In this document: piece by piece, positions 7,525 through 16,540 of the stretch
Position numbering within the stretch: the stretch's first letter is position 1
How the letters are laid out: every line of letters starts with the position of its first letter
NCBI GenBank assembly: GCA_028279375.1
Contig: JANQNW010000001.1
Span: forward strand, 170,141 to 234,140
Reading direction: 5' to 3'
Source: Phycisphaerales bacterium
Lineage (GTDB): Bacteria > Planctomycetota > Phycisphaerae > Phycisphaerales > UBA1924
Length of the DNA stretch: 64,000 nucleotides
Program-made: the position numbers and the translations under genes
The notes under the pieces: model-generated
Told to the model about the DNA's origin: nothing
What the model saw: only the letters and a program-made list of their open reading frames with translations
Database searches by the model: none

Positions 7525-10221
7525 ATGGATCGGTGCGCGCAGATTCCGGGGCGACGGTTTGGCTGCTGGCTTCTGTCGGTGGCGGCGGCCGCGGCGCTGG
7601 CGCCTGGAACGGATGGTCAGGTGACGCGTCCGGAGAGCGCTCAGCGGGTCGTTCGGGCGTTCGACTTCGAGGAGCGGGCGCTGACGCTGGAGGAGGTTCC
7701 CCAGCACTGGGTTCGCTGGGTGCATCTGCCGCCCCGATTTGAACGTCCGGGATATCCGCGTTGGAACGCGTCGAGCTTCGACGATGCGCACGCCGTCAGC
7801 GGGGACTACTCCGTAAAGCTGCCCACGAAGGGTGGAAGCACGGCGCTGGTGCTCGCGAGCGATGTGGTGCTGGCGTTTCCCGGAGCTGACTATCGCGTGC
7901 TTGCGCAGGCGCGGACCGAGGGGCTCGAGCATGCGCGCGGTCGGATGACCATCCGCTATCTTGATCGGAATCAACAGCCGATCCCCGGGGCCGAGGCTTC
8001 GAGCGATCTCATCATCAGCGACGGCGAATGGACGCCGGTGCACGTCGACCTGATCGGCGAGCACGAGGGCGCCGATTCGATCCAGGTCGCGCTGGAGCTG
8101 CTTCAGAAGGAGCAGCACATGACGCGCGAGAAGGCGGCGCACGAGACGTGGCTGGAGGATGTCAACGGCGCCATCTGGTTCGACGACGTCGTCATCCAGC
8201 AGATTCCTCGAGTCACGATCCGGTCGAACCGGGCGGCGAACCTGATCGTGGCGCCGGAGACGCCATCGCTCCACACGACTGTGCAGGACCTGACAGGCGA
8301 GTCACTGCGCTGCCGGATCGAGGTGCGCGACGTGGACGGGCGCCTGGTGACGCATACGGAGTTCGCAGCGCCTTCGCTTGGACGCGAAGTCGAATGGATT
8401 CCGGAGTTGACGCAGTACGGCTGGTACGACGGTCGCCTGACGATCTTCAATGATCGGGGCGTCGTCGGCGAGCGCAATGTCCACTTCGCCTGGGTTCCGG
8501 AGCGTCGGCGCGATTTCGTGGCGAGCGGCGCGCATTTCGGTGTATCGGTTGATGAGATTCTCCCGGCGCACCGGGATCACATTCCCCTTCTGCTTTCACA
8601 GATCAACTCCGGCGCACTTCATTACTCGGTCTGGAATCGGGACCTCACGCTGGACGGGATCGGCGAGTTCGTCGAGGGGATTCGCGGTCTGGTTTCCGAA
8701 CTCCTCGAGGAAGGGCATCGCATCACGTTCGTCTTGTCGCGAGCGCCTGATGAAATGATTCGATCGGTGCATATCCAGGAGCATGAGCTGTTCCAGCTTC
8801 TGGAGAAGGACCGGCAGGACTGGCTGCCGTACCTGTCGAGAATTGTCGATCGCTTCGGTCAGAGCGTGCGGCGTTGGCAGATCGGCTCGACGCCTGATCC
8901 GACATTCCTGCGCTCACCGGAGATTGACTTGCGCCTGGCGATGATGGAGGAGATTCTCCAGACGATGGCGCCGGAGCCGATCGTGGTGACGCCCTGGAGC
9001 GCGATGCAGCAACTCGATCCTGAGGCCTCGCTTGCGCATGCGCACACGGTGAAGGTGCCTTCGATGTTCCATGCGAGCGCGCTCGAGACCTTGCGCGACG
9101 ACTGGCCCGAGGATCTGGACGCGACGCTGCTGCTGGAGCTTCCTGATCCGGATGTCTTTGGACGCCGGGCGGCGACGATCGAGTTGGTGAAGCGCATTAT
9201 TCAGTTGTGGCGCTCCGGCGCAGCGCAGATCATCATCGAGCGGCCCTGGACGATATCAGAGGATCGCATTCATCAGATGATGCCGGCGCCTGTGCTGCCG
9301 GTGTATCGCACGGTGATCGAGCGCATCACAGGGCGCACGATCGTCGGACAGTTCCCGACCCCAGAAGGTTGCTATGCGTTCATTCTTGATGGGCCCGGCG
9401 ATGATGCGATCGTCGCATGGAATGAAACGGCTGATCCCGACAGCGCCTGGATTCGCGCGTATCTCGCCGACGGGCCGGTGACGCTGATCGAGCCCTTTGG
9501 GAACTCACGCCAGGTCTATTCGGTGGACGGGCTGCACGAGGTGCAGATCGGCTTGACGCCAATCTTCATTGAAGGCGTTGATGTGAACTTGGCGCGCTTC
9601 AGGTCAGGGTTCCGAGTGGAGCCTTCGTTCGTCGCTTCGACAGCGTCGCGTCACGACATGCATCTCGTGCTGACGAATCCGTGGTCAACGCCGATCACGG
9701 GGCGCCTGCGCATCAACGAGCCTGCGGACTGGAACGTGAGCCCGCGCGTGCAGTCCTTCAGCGTGGCGCCCGGCGCGACGCGGCGGCTTCCGTTCGAGTC
9801 TGCGTTCGGCGTCGGCGAGGAGGCGGGCGCGAGAACGATCGAAGTCGAGTTCGATCTATCAGCGGATCGCAGGTATCCGATCGTCCTGCTCGAAGATGAC
9901 ATCGAACTGGGCCTGGAGGAGTTGCAGCTCACGCCGAGCTATCACTTCCTGCGGGATGAGGGCGGCGTGTTTCGTGATCTTGCGGTTTCGCTGCTGATCA
10001 CGAATATCGGTGACGAGCCGGTGACGCTGCACGCTTTTGCGCAAGCGCCGGGGTACGCGCGCGAGCAGGCCCCGATCAGCGACCTGCCGCCGAACCAGTC
10101 CACCATGAAGCGGTTCGTCTTTCCCGGCGGAGCCACGACGCTGCGCGGGCGGAGCCTCCGCGTGGGACTCGTGCACGCACACGATCTGGGCCGGCTCAAT
10201 CAGACACTGAAAATCGACTAG
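7525..10221 (+). CDS. Large secreted protein of unknown function with carbohydrate-binding-like and barrel-like regions
   Basis: About 898 residues from ATG 7525; an in-frame TTG lies at 7504. An Arg-rich N-region and a hydrophobic stretch (CWLLSVAAAAALAPG) form a signal peptide. Residues 45-230 look like a beta-sandwich of the carbohydrate-binding type (FDFEE, DDAHAVSGDYSVKL, WTPVHVDL, IWFDDVVI). A middle region (HFGVSVDEILPAHRDHIPLL, LTLDGIGEFVEGIRGLVSEL, RRWQIGSTPDPTFL, EPIVVTPWSAM) has the alternating pattern of a TIM barrel, like secreted glycosidases. The C-terminal part is Ig-like beta. I do not recognise a named glycoside hydrolase family and cannot assign catalytic residues. It follows the M14 peptidase gene by 57 bases and may be cotranscribed. 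It meets the HAD gene tail to tail with a 4-base overlap. Confidence 0.75.
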   Translation: MDRCAQIPGRRFGCWLLSVAAAAALAPGTDGQVTRPESAQRVVRAFDFEERALTLEEVPQHWVRWVHLPPRFERPGYPRWNASSFDDAHAVSGDYSVKLPTKGGSTALVLASDVVLAFPGADYRVLAQARTEGLEHARGRMTIRYLDRNQQPIPGAEASSDLIISDGEWTPVHVDLIGEHEGADSIQVALELLQKEQHMTREKAAHETWLEDVNGAIWFDDVVIQQIPRVTIRSNRAANLIVAPETPSLHTTVQDLTGESLRCRIEVRDVDGRLVTHTEFAAPSLGREVEWIPELTQYGWYDGRLTIFNDRGVVGERNVHFAWVPERRRDFVASGAHFGVSVDEILPAHRDHIPLLLSQINSGALHYSVWNRDLTLDGIGEFVEGIRGLVSELLEEGHRITFVLSRAPDEMIRSVHIQEHELFQLLEKDRQDWLPYLSRIVDRFGQSVRRWQIGSTPDPTFLRSPEIDLRLAMMEEILQTMAPEPIVVTPWSAMQQLDPEASLAHAHTVKVPSMFHASALETLRDDWPEDLDATLLLELPDPDVFGRRAATIELVKRIIQLWRSGAAQIIIERPWTISEDRIHQMMPAPVLPVYRTVIERITGRTIVGQFPTPEGCYAFILDGPGDDAIVAWNETADPDSAWIRAYLADGPVTLIEPFGNSRQVYSVDGLHEVQIGLTPIFIEGVDVNLARFRSGFRVEPSFVASTASRHDMHLVLTNPWSTPITGRLRINEPADWNVSPRVQSFSVAPGATRRLPFESAFGVGEEAGARTIEVEFDLSADRRYPIVLLEDDIELGLEELQLTPSYHFLRDEGGVFRDLAVSLLITNIGDEPVTLHAFAQAPGYAREQAPISDLPPNQSTMKRFVFPGGATTLRGRSLRVGLVHAHDLGRLNQTLKID

Positions 10222-10859
10222 GCCCCGAGATTGACGCTGTGCTTCTCGAGCGCGGCGCGGATCTGCTGCGCCGGCGATCCCTCGTGATCGATGCGCTCGG
10301 CGCGCCAATCGAGTCGGCGAGCGGTGTCGAGGTTCTCAGGCGTGTCGTCGAAGAAGAGGATCTCGCGGCCAGCGCGACGAACGGCCTCTTCAAACGCTCG
10401 ATAGCACGCTTCATCAGGCTTACGCAGGCCGAACAGATGTGATGCGTGCTGGTGAGCGAGCTCGCGAATCGGCGGCATCCGGCGCAGGTCTTCCCAATGG
10501 AGCGCATTGGTGTTGCTGAGACAGGCCGTCTCGATCTCCGGCAGCGCATTGAGGCTCTGCACGAGATCGCGCATGCCCTCGTACTCCTCGAGCACCCAGG
10601 CGTCGACGACCTGGTGGATTTCCTTCGGTGAGTAGATGGCGCCGATCTCCTCGGAGATGCGCTGGCTGAAGGCGCCGGCGTCGAGTTCGCCGCGTTCGAA
10701 CGCGTGGACAGTCGGGTTCTGGCGCAAGAATGTGGGGATATCGCCGGCTCCATCGCGCAGGGGCACGTCGGCTGCGGCGCATGCCTCCGCCCACGTGCGG
10801 CAGATGCGCACAACGACGCCTCCGAGATCGAAGCACACGAGCGATACGGAGGTCGTCAC
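10218..10859 (-). CDS. HAD-superfamily hydrolase (phosphatase-like)
   Basis: 213 residues, typical of subfamily IA HAD hydrolases with an alpha-helical cap. Motif I is CFDLGGVVV, with nucleophile Asp; the usual second Asp is Gly, as in many GGVV-type HADs. Motif II is CLSNTN, motif III the Lys in GLRKPDEACY, and motif IV is LFFDDTPEN. Such proteins hydrolyse small phosphoesters, for example sugar phosphates or FMN; the substrate is not predictable here. The start overlaps the truD stop by 4 bases (ATGA type), so it is the last gene of a three-gene minus-strand operon after the DUF151 gene and truD. Confidence 0.85.
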   Translation of the reverse strand: MTTSVSLVCFDLGGVVVRICRTWAEACAAADVPLRDGAGDIPTFLRQNPTVHAFERGELDAGAFSQRISEEIGAIYSPKEIHQVVDAWVLEEYEGMRDLVQSLNALPEIETACLSNTNALHWEDLRRMPPIRELAHQHASHLFGLRKPDEACYRAFEEAVRRAGREILFFDDTPENLDTARRLDWRAERIDHEGSPAQQIRAALEKHSVNLGA

Positions 10860-12097
10860 GCTTCCTCACTCTCCTCGTCTTCTCTCTCGGCGACACGCAC
10901 CGGTTTCATGATCTCGTGAAGCACGGCCGTCGCGAAGCCGCCGGGCGGGAGTTCGAAAGCGCAGCGAATGTACTGGCCGTGCTCATCGGCGCCGGCCTCG
11001 AGATCGACATCGCGCACTTGCATGAGATAGGGCCGTCGATCGCCGGTGACCCGAACGCGCCAGCGCTTCGTCGCCTCGCGGAGTGACTCAAGCGTGACGC
11101 CTACGCGCTGAAGCGCCGCAAGTTCACGATCTCCTGCATCACGATCGGGTTGACGAAGGCGCACGCCCCAGAGAGGCCCCGTGCCTTCGGCAAGCGCCGC
11201 GAGGAGCGCGTCATCGTCGCCAGCTTCTTCGAGATGCTCGTCGAGCAAGTGGTTGAAGACGGCGGACTGGAACGCGGAGATCCAGAGGTTGCGAATGTTC
11301 TCGGGAATCTCATGCAGCGCGTCGTTCGTCGCGGCGTTCGTGGCGAGGCGCTCACAGACTCGGCGCTCCATCCGGAACCGATCGGTGATGAGGTTGGCGG
11401 CGTCGGCGTAGCGCAGTTCGTCGACGGCCCCGCGCGCTTCGGCGCCCAGTGGATCCTTTTCTGGGGGAATCGGGGGAGAGAGCAGCGCTTTCACGGCGCC
11501 GTCGTCGTCACCGGCGAGGAGAGCGCGCCCGACGAGATGGTTGTTCCGGCGCACACCGAAGCGCTGGGCCCCGAACCTGTTGGGCGCGCCAATGTGCTCC
11601 AGCCGCTGGAGGGCGCGGAGCGCCGCAGGAGCGCTCGCGATGCTGACATCTCGAATGCGCACCGAGAATCGATTGCCGACGGATTGGCCGCGCGAGAGCC
11701 TGCTGCTATGGGTGTCCGCCCAGAGGACGCGCAGGCGCTCATCGTCGATCGTGGGGAACTCCTCGAACGAGCGGCCGCCGGTGGCGACTGAGATCACCTG
11801 CCTGGTGACGGCGTGCTTGTCCTTGAGTCCGGCGAATCCAATGTTCTCGCGGCGCACGCCGAAGCGTCTCGCGAGCTCGCTGACGAGTTGATTCGTCGAG
11901 AGGCCGCGCTTCTCGATGAAGAGATGCAGGTGGTCCGGCGCCCCGTCCGGCTGCACGGCGGGCTGCTCCTCGACGAGGAAGTCCTCGTCGCGCTCTTTGA
12001 TGACGCCTCCGACGCCTTCGATGGCGCGCGTGAGATATGCATCCGGTTCACAGCGCGGATCGAGCGTTTCGTCTGCGGCGCCGGCAGCGCTTGGCAC
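10856..12097 (-). CDS. truD: tRNA pseudouridine(13) synthase TruD
   Basis: TruD converts uridine 13 of tRNA(Glu) to pseudouridine. The family signature GFAGLKDKHAVTRQ is present at residues 87-100, with catalytic Asp93, followed by the block APNRFGAQRFGVRRNNH. The C-terminal TRUD insertion domain and the final beta strand (GQYIRCAFELPPGGFATAVL) are intact. At 413 residues it is slightly longer than E. coli TruD (349), with a short acidic tail. It starts two bases after the DUF151 gene ends and overlaps the HAD gene by four, so translation of all three is probably coupled. Confidence 0.93.
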   Translation of the reverse strand: MPSAAGAADETLDPRCEPDAYLTRAIEGVGGVIKERDEDFLVEEQPAVQPDGAPDHLHLFIEKRGLSTNQLVSELARRFGVRRENIGFAGLKDKHAVTRQVISVATGGRSFEEFPTIDDERLRVLWADTHSSRLSRGQSVGNRFSVRIRDVSIASAPAALRALQRLEHIGAPNRFGAQRFGVRRNNHLVGRALLAGDDDGAVKALLSPPIPPEKDPLGAEARGAVDELRYADAANLITDRFRMERRVCERLATNAATNDALHEIPENIRNLWISAFQSAVFNHLLDEHLEEAGDDDALLAALAEGTGPLWGVRLRQPDRDAGDRELAALQRVGVTLESLREATKRWRVRVTGDRRPYLMQVRDVDLEAGADEHGQYIRCAFELPPGGFATAVLHEIMKPVRVAEREDEESEEA

Positions 12098-12099
12098 GA

Positions 12100-12507
12100 T
12101 CAGAATTCCTCGCTCTGCGCCCCTTCGAGGACGTGCTCCTCGACGAAGATGGGCACGTCGCCGGCGATGCCGAGCGCGATGGCGTCCGATGGACGCGAAT
12201 CAACGTGGATGACCTCGCCGCTCGGTTTTGCGATGTCGAGCGTGGCGAAGAATGTGTGGTCGGAGAGATCGCTGATCGTGATGGACCGGAGTTCGGCGTC
12301 CAGATCCCGCACGATGCTGGCGAGGAGCTCATGCGTCTGCGGCCTCTTGATGTCGATGCCCTTGAGACGACGCTCGATCGCCTGCGCTTCGGGAAGGCCG
12401 ATGACGATCGGGAAGGACCGCTCGCCATCGAGTTCGCGGAGCTCAATGATCTGGATGTCGTTGAGTTCGCGGATGAGAATCCGGGAAAGCTCCATCCTGA
12501 CTGCCAT
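12100..12507 (-). CDS. Bifunctional nuclease family protein (DUF151)
   Basis: 135 residues, matching the DUF151 / BFN family (PF02577), whose plant members degrade RNA and DNA. Recognisable blocks are RSFPIVIGLPEAQAIERRL, RPQTHELL, and the closing HVDSRPSDAIALGI with VPIFVEEHVL. The true start is the ATG at 12507, preceded by GGAGG ten bases upstream; the open frame extends much further upstream but runs antisense through the acylase gene and is not coding. It is the first gene of the DUF151-truD-HAD operon. Its substrate in bacteria is not established. Confidence 0.88.
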   Translation of the reverse strand: MAVRMELSRILIRELNDIQIIELRELDGERSFPIVIGLPEAQAIERRLKGIDIKRPQTHELLASIVRDLDAELRSITISDLSDHTFFATLDIAKPSGEVIHVDSRPSDAIALGIAGDVPIFVEEHVLEGAQSEEF

Positions 12508-12609
12508 CAGACTGCGACCTCCGGGTTTGCCGCCCGCAACCAGCGGCGGACAACGGCATAAGGGTATCCTCCCGACGCTGCCCGAGGTGGCAGGAAAGGA
12601 CGAAGAGCC

Positions 12610-14979
12610 GTGATGATCTGGGTGCGGCGCATTGCGCTGATCCTGCTGGTGTTGTTGGTGTTCGGGATCTCGGCGGGCGCCCTCGGTCTGCGTCACGCGC
12701 TCCGTTCCTCGCTCCCTCGTGAAGTTGGCGATCTTCGAGTCGCGGGGCTCGAGTCTCCGGTGACGATCTCTCGCGATCGCTGGGGCACGCCCGCCATTCG
12801 TGGCGAGAGCTTTCTGGATGTGTGCTTCGCGCAGGGGTTCATCCACGCCCAGGAGCGATTCTTCCAGATGGATCTCTCCCGCCGGTACGCCGCGGGCGAA
12901 CTGTCGGAGCTCATGGGCCAGTCCACGATCGGCGCGGATCGCTTCATGCGCCGCTATCGGTTCCGGCATGTGGCGGAGGAGGCGCTCGAGCAGCTTTCTG
13001 AAAAGCGGCGGGCGCAGCTCGATCGATACGCGGAAGGCGTGAACGCCGGCCTTGCGGATCTCGGCGCTCGCCCGCCGGAGTATCTGCTCTTCGGGCAGCA
13101 GCCACAGGCTTGGACAAGCGCTGACACACTGCTCGTGGTGTATTCGATGTTCGACTCGTTGAACTTCGACGACGCCTACGAGCGCGGGCTCGACACGGCG
13201 TCGCGGGCGCTGGCGCCCGCGCTCCTGGAGTTCCTGACGCCCGTGCTCACGCGCTATGACGCGCCGCTGATTGGCCCGAAGGCGCCTGGAGACTCGTATG
13301 TCCCGGCGCCGATTCCCGGCCCCGAAGTGGTCAACGTGCGCACGAGCAAGCAGGTCTTGAGCGCAAGTTCTGAGTTGCGGGAGGAGACGCCGGGCTCGAA
13401 CAACTGGGCGATCGCCGGCGATCGAAGCGCCCATGGCGGCGCGATCCTCGCGAACGACATGCATCTGCCGCTCCGAGCTCCGGGGATCTGGCGGCATGAC
13501 CATCTGATCTGGGACGATCACTTCGTCGTCGGCGCATCGCTTCCGGGGGTGCCGGGCATCGTCGTTGGCTCCAATGGCAGGCTGGCGTGGGGTTTCACGA
13601 ACGTGATGGCTGACGTCCAGGACCTGATCGTGATCGAGGTCGACCCCGCGGACGAGTCGCGCTATCTGACGCCTGACGGTTCTGAACCATTCGAAGAGAT
13701 CGTCGAGACGATTCGCGTGCGCGGGTTGAGCGACAAGAGCGCGACGCTGCGCTCCACGCGCTGGGGCGTCGTGACCGGTGAGGATCCCGACGGCCGCCCG
13801 ATCGTCCTGAAGTGGACGGCGCTGATGCCGGAGATCTTCAATTTGCGCATCCTCGATATGGCGTTCGCCGAGTCGATCGAGGAGGCGATCGTCGTCGGAA
13901 GTGAATGGGTCGGGCCGTCTCAGAACATGGTGATCGCCGACGACGGCGGCCGAATCGGCTGGGTTGTGACAGGCTGGCTGCCGAAGCGCATTGGATTCGA
14001 CGGATCGCTTCCGGTGTCGTGGGCGGATGGATCGCACTCGTGGTCAGAGCAGGTGCAGGTGGAGCGACCGGCGCTGCTTGATCCTGCAAGCGGCATGCTC
14101 TTTACGGCCAACAATCGCACGGCTCCGCCATCGATCTCGAGCGATGTCGGTCGATCGTGGGCGATGGGATTTCGCGCGAAGCGCATCGAGGAGTTGCTGC
14201 GACGGGAATCGCCGCTTGCAGAGCAGGACATGCTCGAGATTCAGCTTGACACGCGCAATCTCGCGGTCGACTTCTATCGGGATCTTGCGCTCGAACTCGT
14301 GTCGGCGGACGACACTGATGCGCGCCGCCGCGCCGTGCGCGAAATGCTTGTCGAGTGGAATGGCTACGCGGGAGTCGATTCGGAAGCGTTCCGATTCCTG
14401 CGCGGCTTCCGACAGAAACTGCACGGCGACATCCTGACACCACTGACAGAGCCCTGCCGAGAGATTGACAAGGGCTTCCAGTACAGCTGGCTCAACCAGG
14501 AGGAATCGGTGCGCCGGATCGTCGAGGAGCGCCCGACGCATATGCTCCCGCCGACACATGCGACGTGGGATGACTTTCTCAACGCGACCTACGACTGGAC
14601 TGTGGACGAGATCGTGAGGATCAAGGCGGAGAACGATGGCGATGCGACGTGGGGGCAGCGCAACCTGACGAGGATTCGCCATCCGCTCGCTGACGCGATC
14701 CCAGCGCTTGGCTGGCTCCTGAATATGCGCGACGTGCCCGTGCCCGGATCATCGACCACAGTGCGCGTGTCAGCGCCGGGGTATGGCGCGAGTCAGCGTT
14801 TGGTGGTCAGTCCCGGGCGTGAGGAGCAGGCCATTTTCCAGTTGCCGACAGGTGTGTCGGGTCATCCGCTCTCGCCGCACTACAGCGATCGCTACGAGTC
14901 ATGGGTGAAGGGCGCGCCGGCGCCGCTGCTGTCGGGCGAACCGATCACGACATTCACGCTGTTGCCGAATGGGTCCTGA
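12610..14979 (+). CDS. Penicillin acylase family Ntn hydrolase
   Basis: 789 residues with an N-terminal hydrophobic anchor or signal sequence (IALILLVLLVFGISAG). The family is made as a precursor that self-cleaves before a Ser, giving alpha and beta chains. Here the cleavage site is PGSNNWAIAG, with Ser263 as predicted nucleophile. Alpha-chain blocks DRWGTPAIRG, FAQGFIHAQERFFQMDL and beta-chain NDMHLPLRAPG and LPGVPGIVVGSNGRLAWGFT fit the family well. Substrates range from beta-lactams to acyl-homoserine lactones and cannot be told apart from sequence. AAAGGA lies 9 bases before GTG 12610; ATG 12613 is an equal candidate. The gene is divergent from the DUF151 operon, with about 100 bases shared for both promoters. 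Confidence 0.92.
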   Translation: MMIWVRRIALILLVLLVFGISAGALGLRHALRSSLPREVGDLRVAGLESPVTISRDRWGTPAIRGESFLDVCFAQGFIHAQERFFQMDLSRRYAAGELSELMGQSTIGADRFMRRYRFRHVAEEALEQLSEKRRAQLDRYAEGVNAGLADLGARPPEYLLFGQQPQAWTSADTLLVVYSMFDSLNFDDAYERGLDTASRALAPALLEFLTPVLTRYDAPLIGPKAPGDSYVPAPIPGPEVVNVRTSKQVLSASSELREETPGSNNWAIAGDRSAHGGAILANDMHLPLRAPGIWRHDHLIWDDHFVVGASLPGVPGIVVGSNGRLAWGFTNVMADVQDLIVIEVDPADESRYLTPDGSEPFEEIVETIRVRGLSDKSATLRSTRWGVVTGEDPDGRPIVLKWTALMPEIFNLRILDMAFAESIEEAIVVGSEWVGPSQNMVIADDGGRIGWVVTGWLPKRIGFDGSLPVSWADGSHSWSEQVQVERPALLDPASGMLFTANNRTAPPSISSDVGRSWAMGFRAKRIEELLRRESPLAEQDMLEIQLDTRNLAVDFYRDLALELVSADDTDARRRAVREMLVEWNGYAGVDSEAFRFLRGFRQKLHGDILTPLTEPCREIDKGFQYSWLNQEESVRRIVEERPTHMLPPTHATWDDFLNATYDWTVDEIVRIKAENDGDATWGQRNLTRIRHPLADAIPALGWLLNMRDVPVPGSSTTVRVSAPGYGASQRLVVSPGREEQAIFQLPTGVSGHPLSPHYSDRYESWVKGAPAPLLSGEPITTFTLLPNGS

Positions 14980-14981
14980 TC

Positions 14982-16430
14982 TCAGGTCCAGTTGCCGATG
15001 AGCAGAGCGAGGTCGTTGGAGCCCACCGTCCCGTCGCCATCGAGATCGGCGACCGAGGTCGTGCTGCCCCAGCTACCGATGAGAATGGAGAGGTCGCCGG
15101 ATCCGACCACGCCGTCGAAGTTCAGGTCGCCGAGTCCGCCGGTGACGTTCACGCTCCAGCTTCGCTGACTCGTCATCCAGAGGTCGCGCGCGTCCTCATC
15201 GCGCACGTACGAGGTCTCGTCGCGCACCACGACATCGATCGTGTGCATGCCGAAAGACAAACCGAGCGGACCGATGGGCAGCGTCATTCCCGACTCGCCG
15301 ACGAGTTCCTCGCCGTCCACGATCCACGAAATGTCGAGCGGCACGCCGACGGTGTCCACGGAGATGGTGTCGCCAACGCCGAGCGGCGCGCCGGTCGGCG
15401 TCGAGCTGTCGATCGGATCGACGATTCTGTAGAACTCGATGATGAGTCCTTCGATCGATGGCGCATTGAATGGACGGAAGAGCGCGCGCATCTCGGAGTT
15501 GGGTGTCGGTCGGAAGATGCCCTGCTCGCTGTAGTGGGCGCCTTCGTACGTCGCGACGGGGCCGTCGCCGCCGTTGCCGGCGTCACCGAGCCAGTTGGCC
15601 CACTTGGTGTTGAGATTCGCCATCTGCGTCGTGTCATAAATGGACACGTTGCGCGTGAAGGGCTCGCTGCCGGTGTAGACAGTCGGGCCGCCGTAGTCGT
15701 ACTCATCGGCGAGGTTGCCAAGCGAGTGACCGAGTTCGTGGATTGCGATCTCTGTGGCGGATGAGTTTCCGCCGGAGAGCGTGCCGGCGTTGTTCGAGGG
15801 ATAGCCGACGCCGCCGTACTTGGTTGAGTTTGCGACGCCCAGCACCTGGTCGGCGTCCGGCGCGTTGGCGGCGAACTGGTACGCCTTGAAGACGCTCATG
15901 CAGAGCGCGCGCTCGGTGCCGCCGCACCAGAATCCCATGTCGATCGCGGTGTTGCGGAAGATGCCCTGGGTTGGATCGTTGTCGACGCCGGACTCAGCGC
16001 TGATGGCTTCAACACGATGCACGTTGAAGAGCGACTGGTATGCGGAGAAGGGGAACTTGGCGAAGAGATCGCTCCGCGCGTTGTCGACGTGCGTCGCGAA
16101 GGTCCCCATCTCGCCGGCGGTGTAGCCATCGCCGACGAAGACAATGTCGATGCGATTCTCGGGTGGGCCGTTGTCCTGCAGCGTCACCGAGACGGCGCCG
16201 CCGCGACCGATGCCGTCGACAGCCGCGTCATAGGCGCCTCGAGCGATGAAGGGTCCGCCGCCGAGATGCCCGTGCTCATCGACCGGATGGCAGGAGTACG
16301 CGATGATGGGCTCTGAAGTGAGCAGCATCATCATCTTCTGACGGCGCTCTTCGATCGAGTTCTGCGCGGCGGCGATGGATGCGGTCGCGCCGGTGGCGGC
16401 GATAAGTGCAAGCGTGGTGCGCAGCGTCAT
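14982..16430 (-). CDS. Secreted M64-family metallopeptidase with dockerin-like C-terminus (copy 1)
   Basis: 482 residues. Residues 1-22 form a signal peptide (IAAAQ). The peptidase core has the M64 (IgA peptidase) features: NRIDIVFVGDGYTAGEMGTF, LFNVHRVEAISAESGVDND, and the zinc site HELGHSLGNLADEYDYGG with His231, Glu232 and His235. The last 50 residues carry two calcium loops of dockerin type (GDLNFDGVVGSGDL and ADLDGDGTVGSNDL), each followed by a short hydrophobic helix ending in GSWG or GNWT. That C-terminus is common on secreted proteins of Phycisphaerae. The enzyme is probably a secreted protease. It is paralogous to the gene just upstream and ends two bases from the acylase stop. Confidence 0.88.
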   Translation of the reverse strand: MTLRTTLALIAATGATASIAAAQNSIEERRQKMMMLLTSEPIIAYSCHPVDEHGHLGGGPFIARGAYDAAVDGIGRGGAVSVTLQDNGPPENRIDIVFVGDGYTAGEMGTFATHVDNARSDLFAKFPFSAYQSLFNVHRVEAISAESGVDNDPTQGIFRNTAIDMGFWCGGTERALCMSVFKAYQFAANAPDADQVLGVANSTKYGGVGYPSNNAGTLSGGNSSATEIAIHELGHSLGNLADEYDYGGPTVYTGSEPFTRNVSIYDTTQMANLNTKWANWLGDAGNGGDGPVATYEGAHYSEQGIFRPTPNSEMRALFRPFNAPSIEGLIIEFYRIVDPIDSSTPTGAPLGVGDTISVDTVGVPLDISWIVDGEELVGESGMTLPIGPLGLSFGMHTIDVVVRDETSYVRDEDARDLWMTSQRSWSVNVTGGLGDLNFDGVVGSGDLSILIGSWGSTTSVADLDGDGTVGSNDLALLIGNWT

Positions 16431-16540
16431 TCCGGTTGGCTCCGAGGGAGGAGTGGCCGCGCCAGCCCACGACAGCGTCAGCGGCCCTCACTGAGCGATT
16501 TCGCCCTCCAGCGTAGGGCGCCTGCCGGTGAGGACAAGAC

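Noticed and set aside
12508..14037. Long minus-strand extension upstream of the DUF151 gene
   Set aside because: The extension is antisense to the acylase gene and rich in Arg and His, without a domain; the DUF151 gene has its own ATG and GGAGG site at 12507.
16431..16540. Terminator between the two M64 genes
   Set aside because: The hairpin CGCCCT/AGGGCG at 16502-16520 has no T-run on either strand, so termination is not supported.
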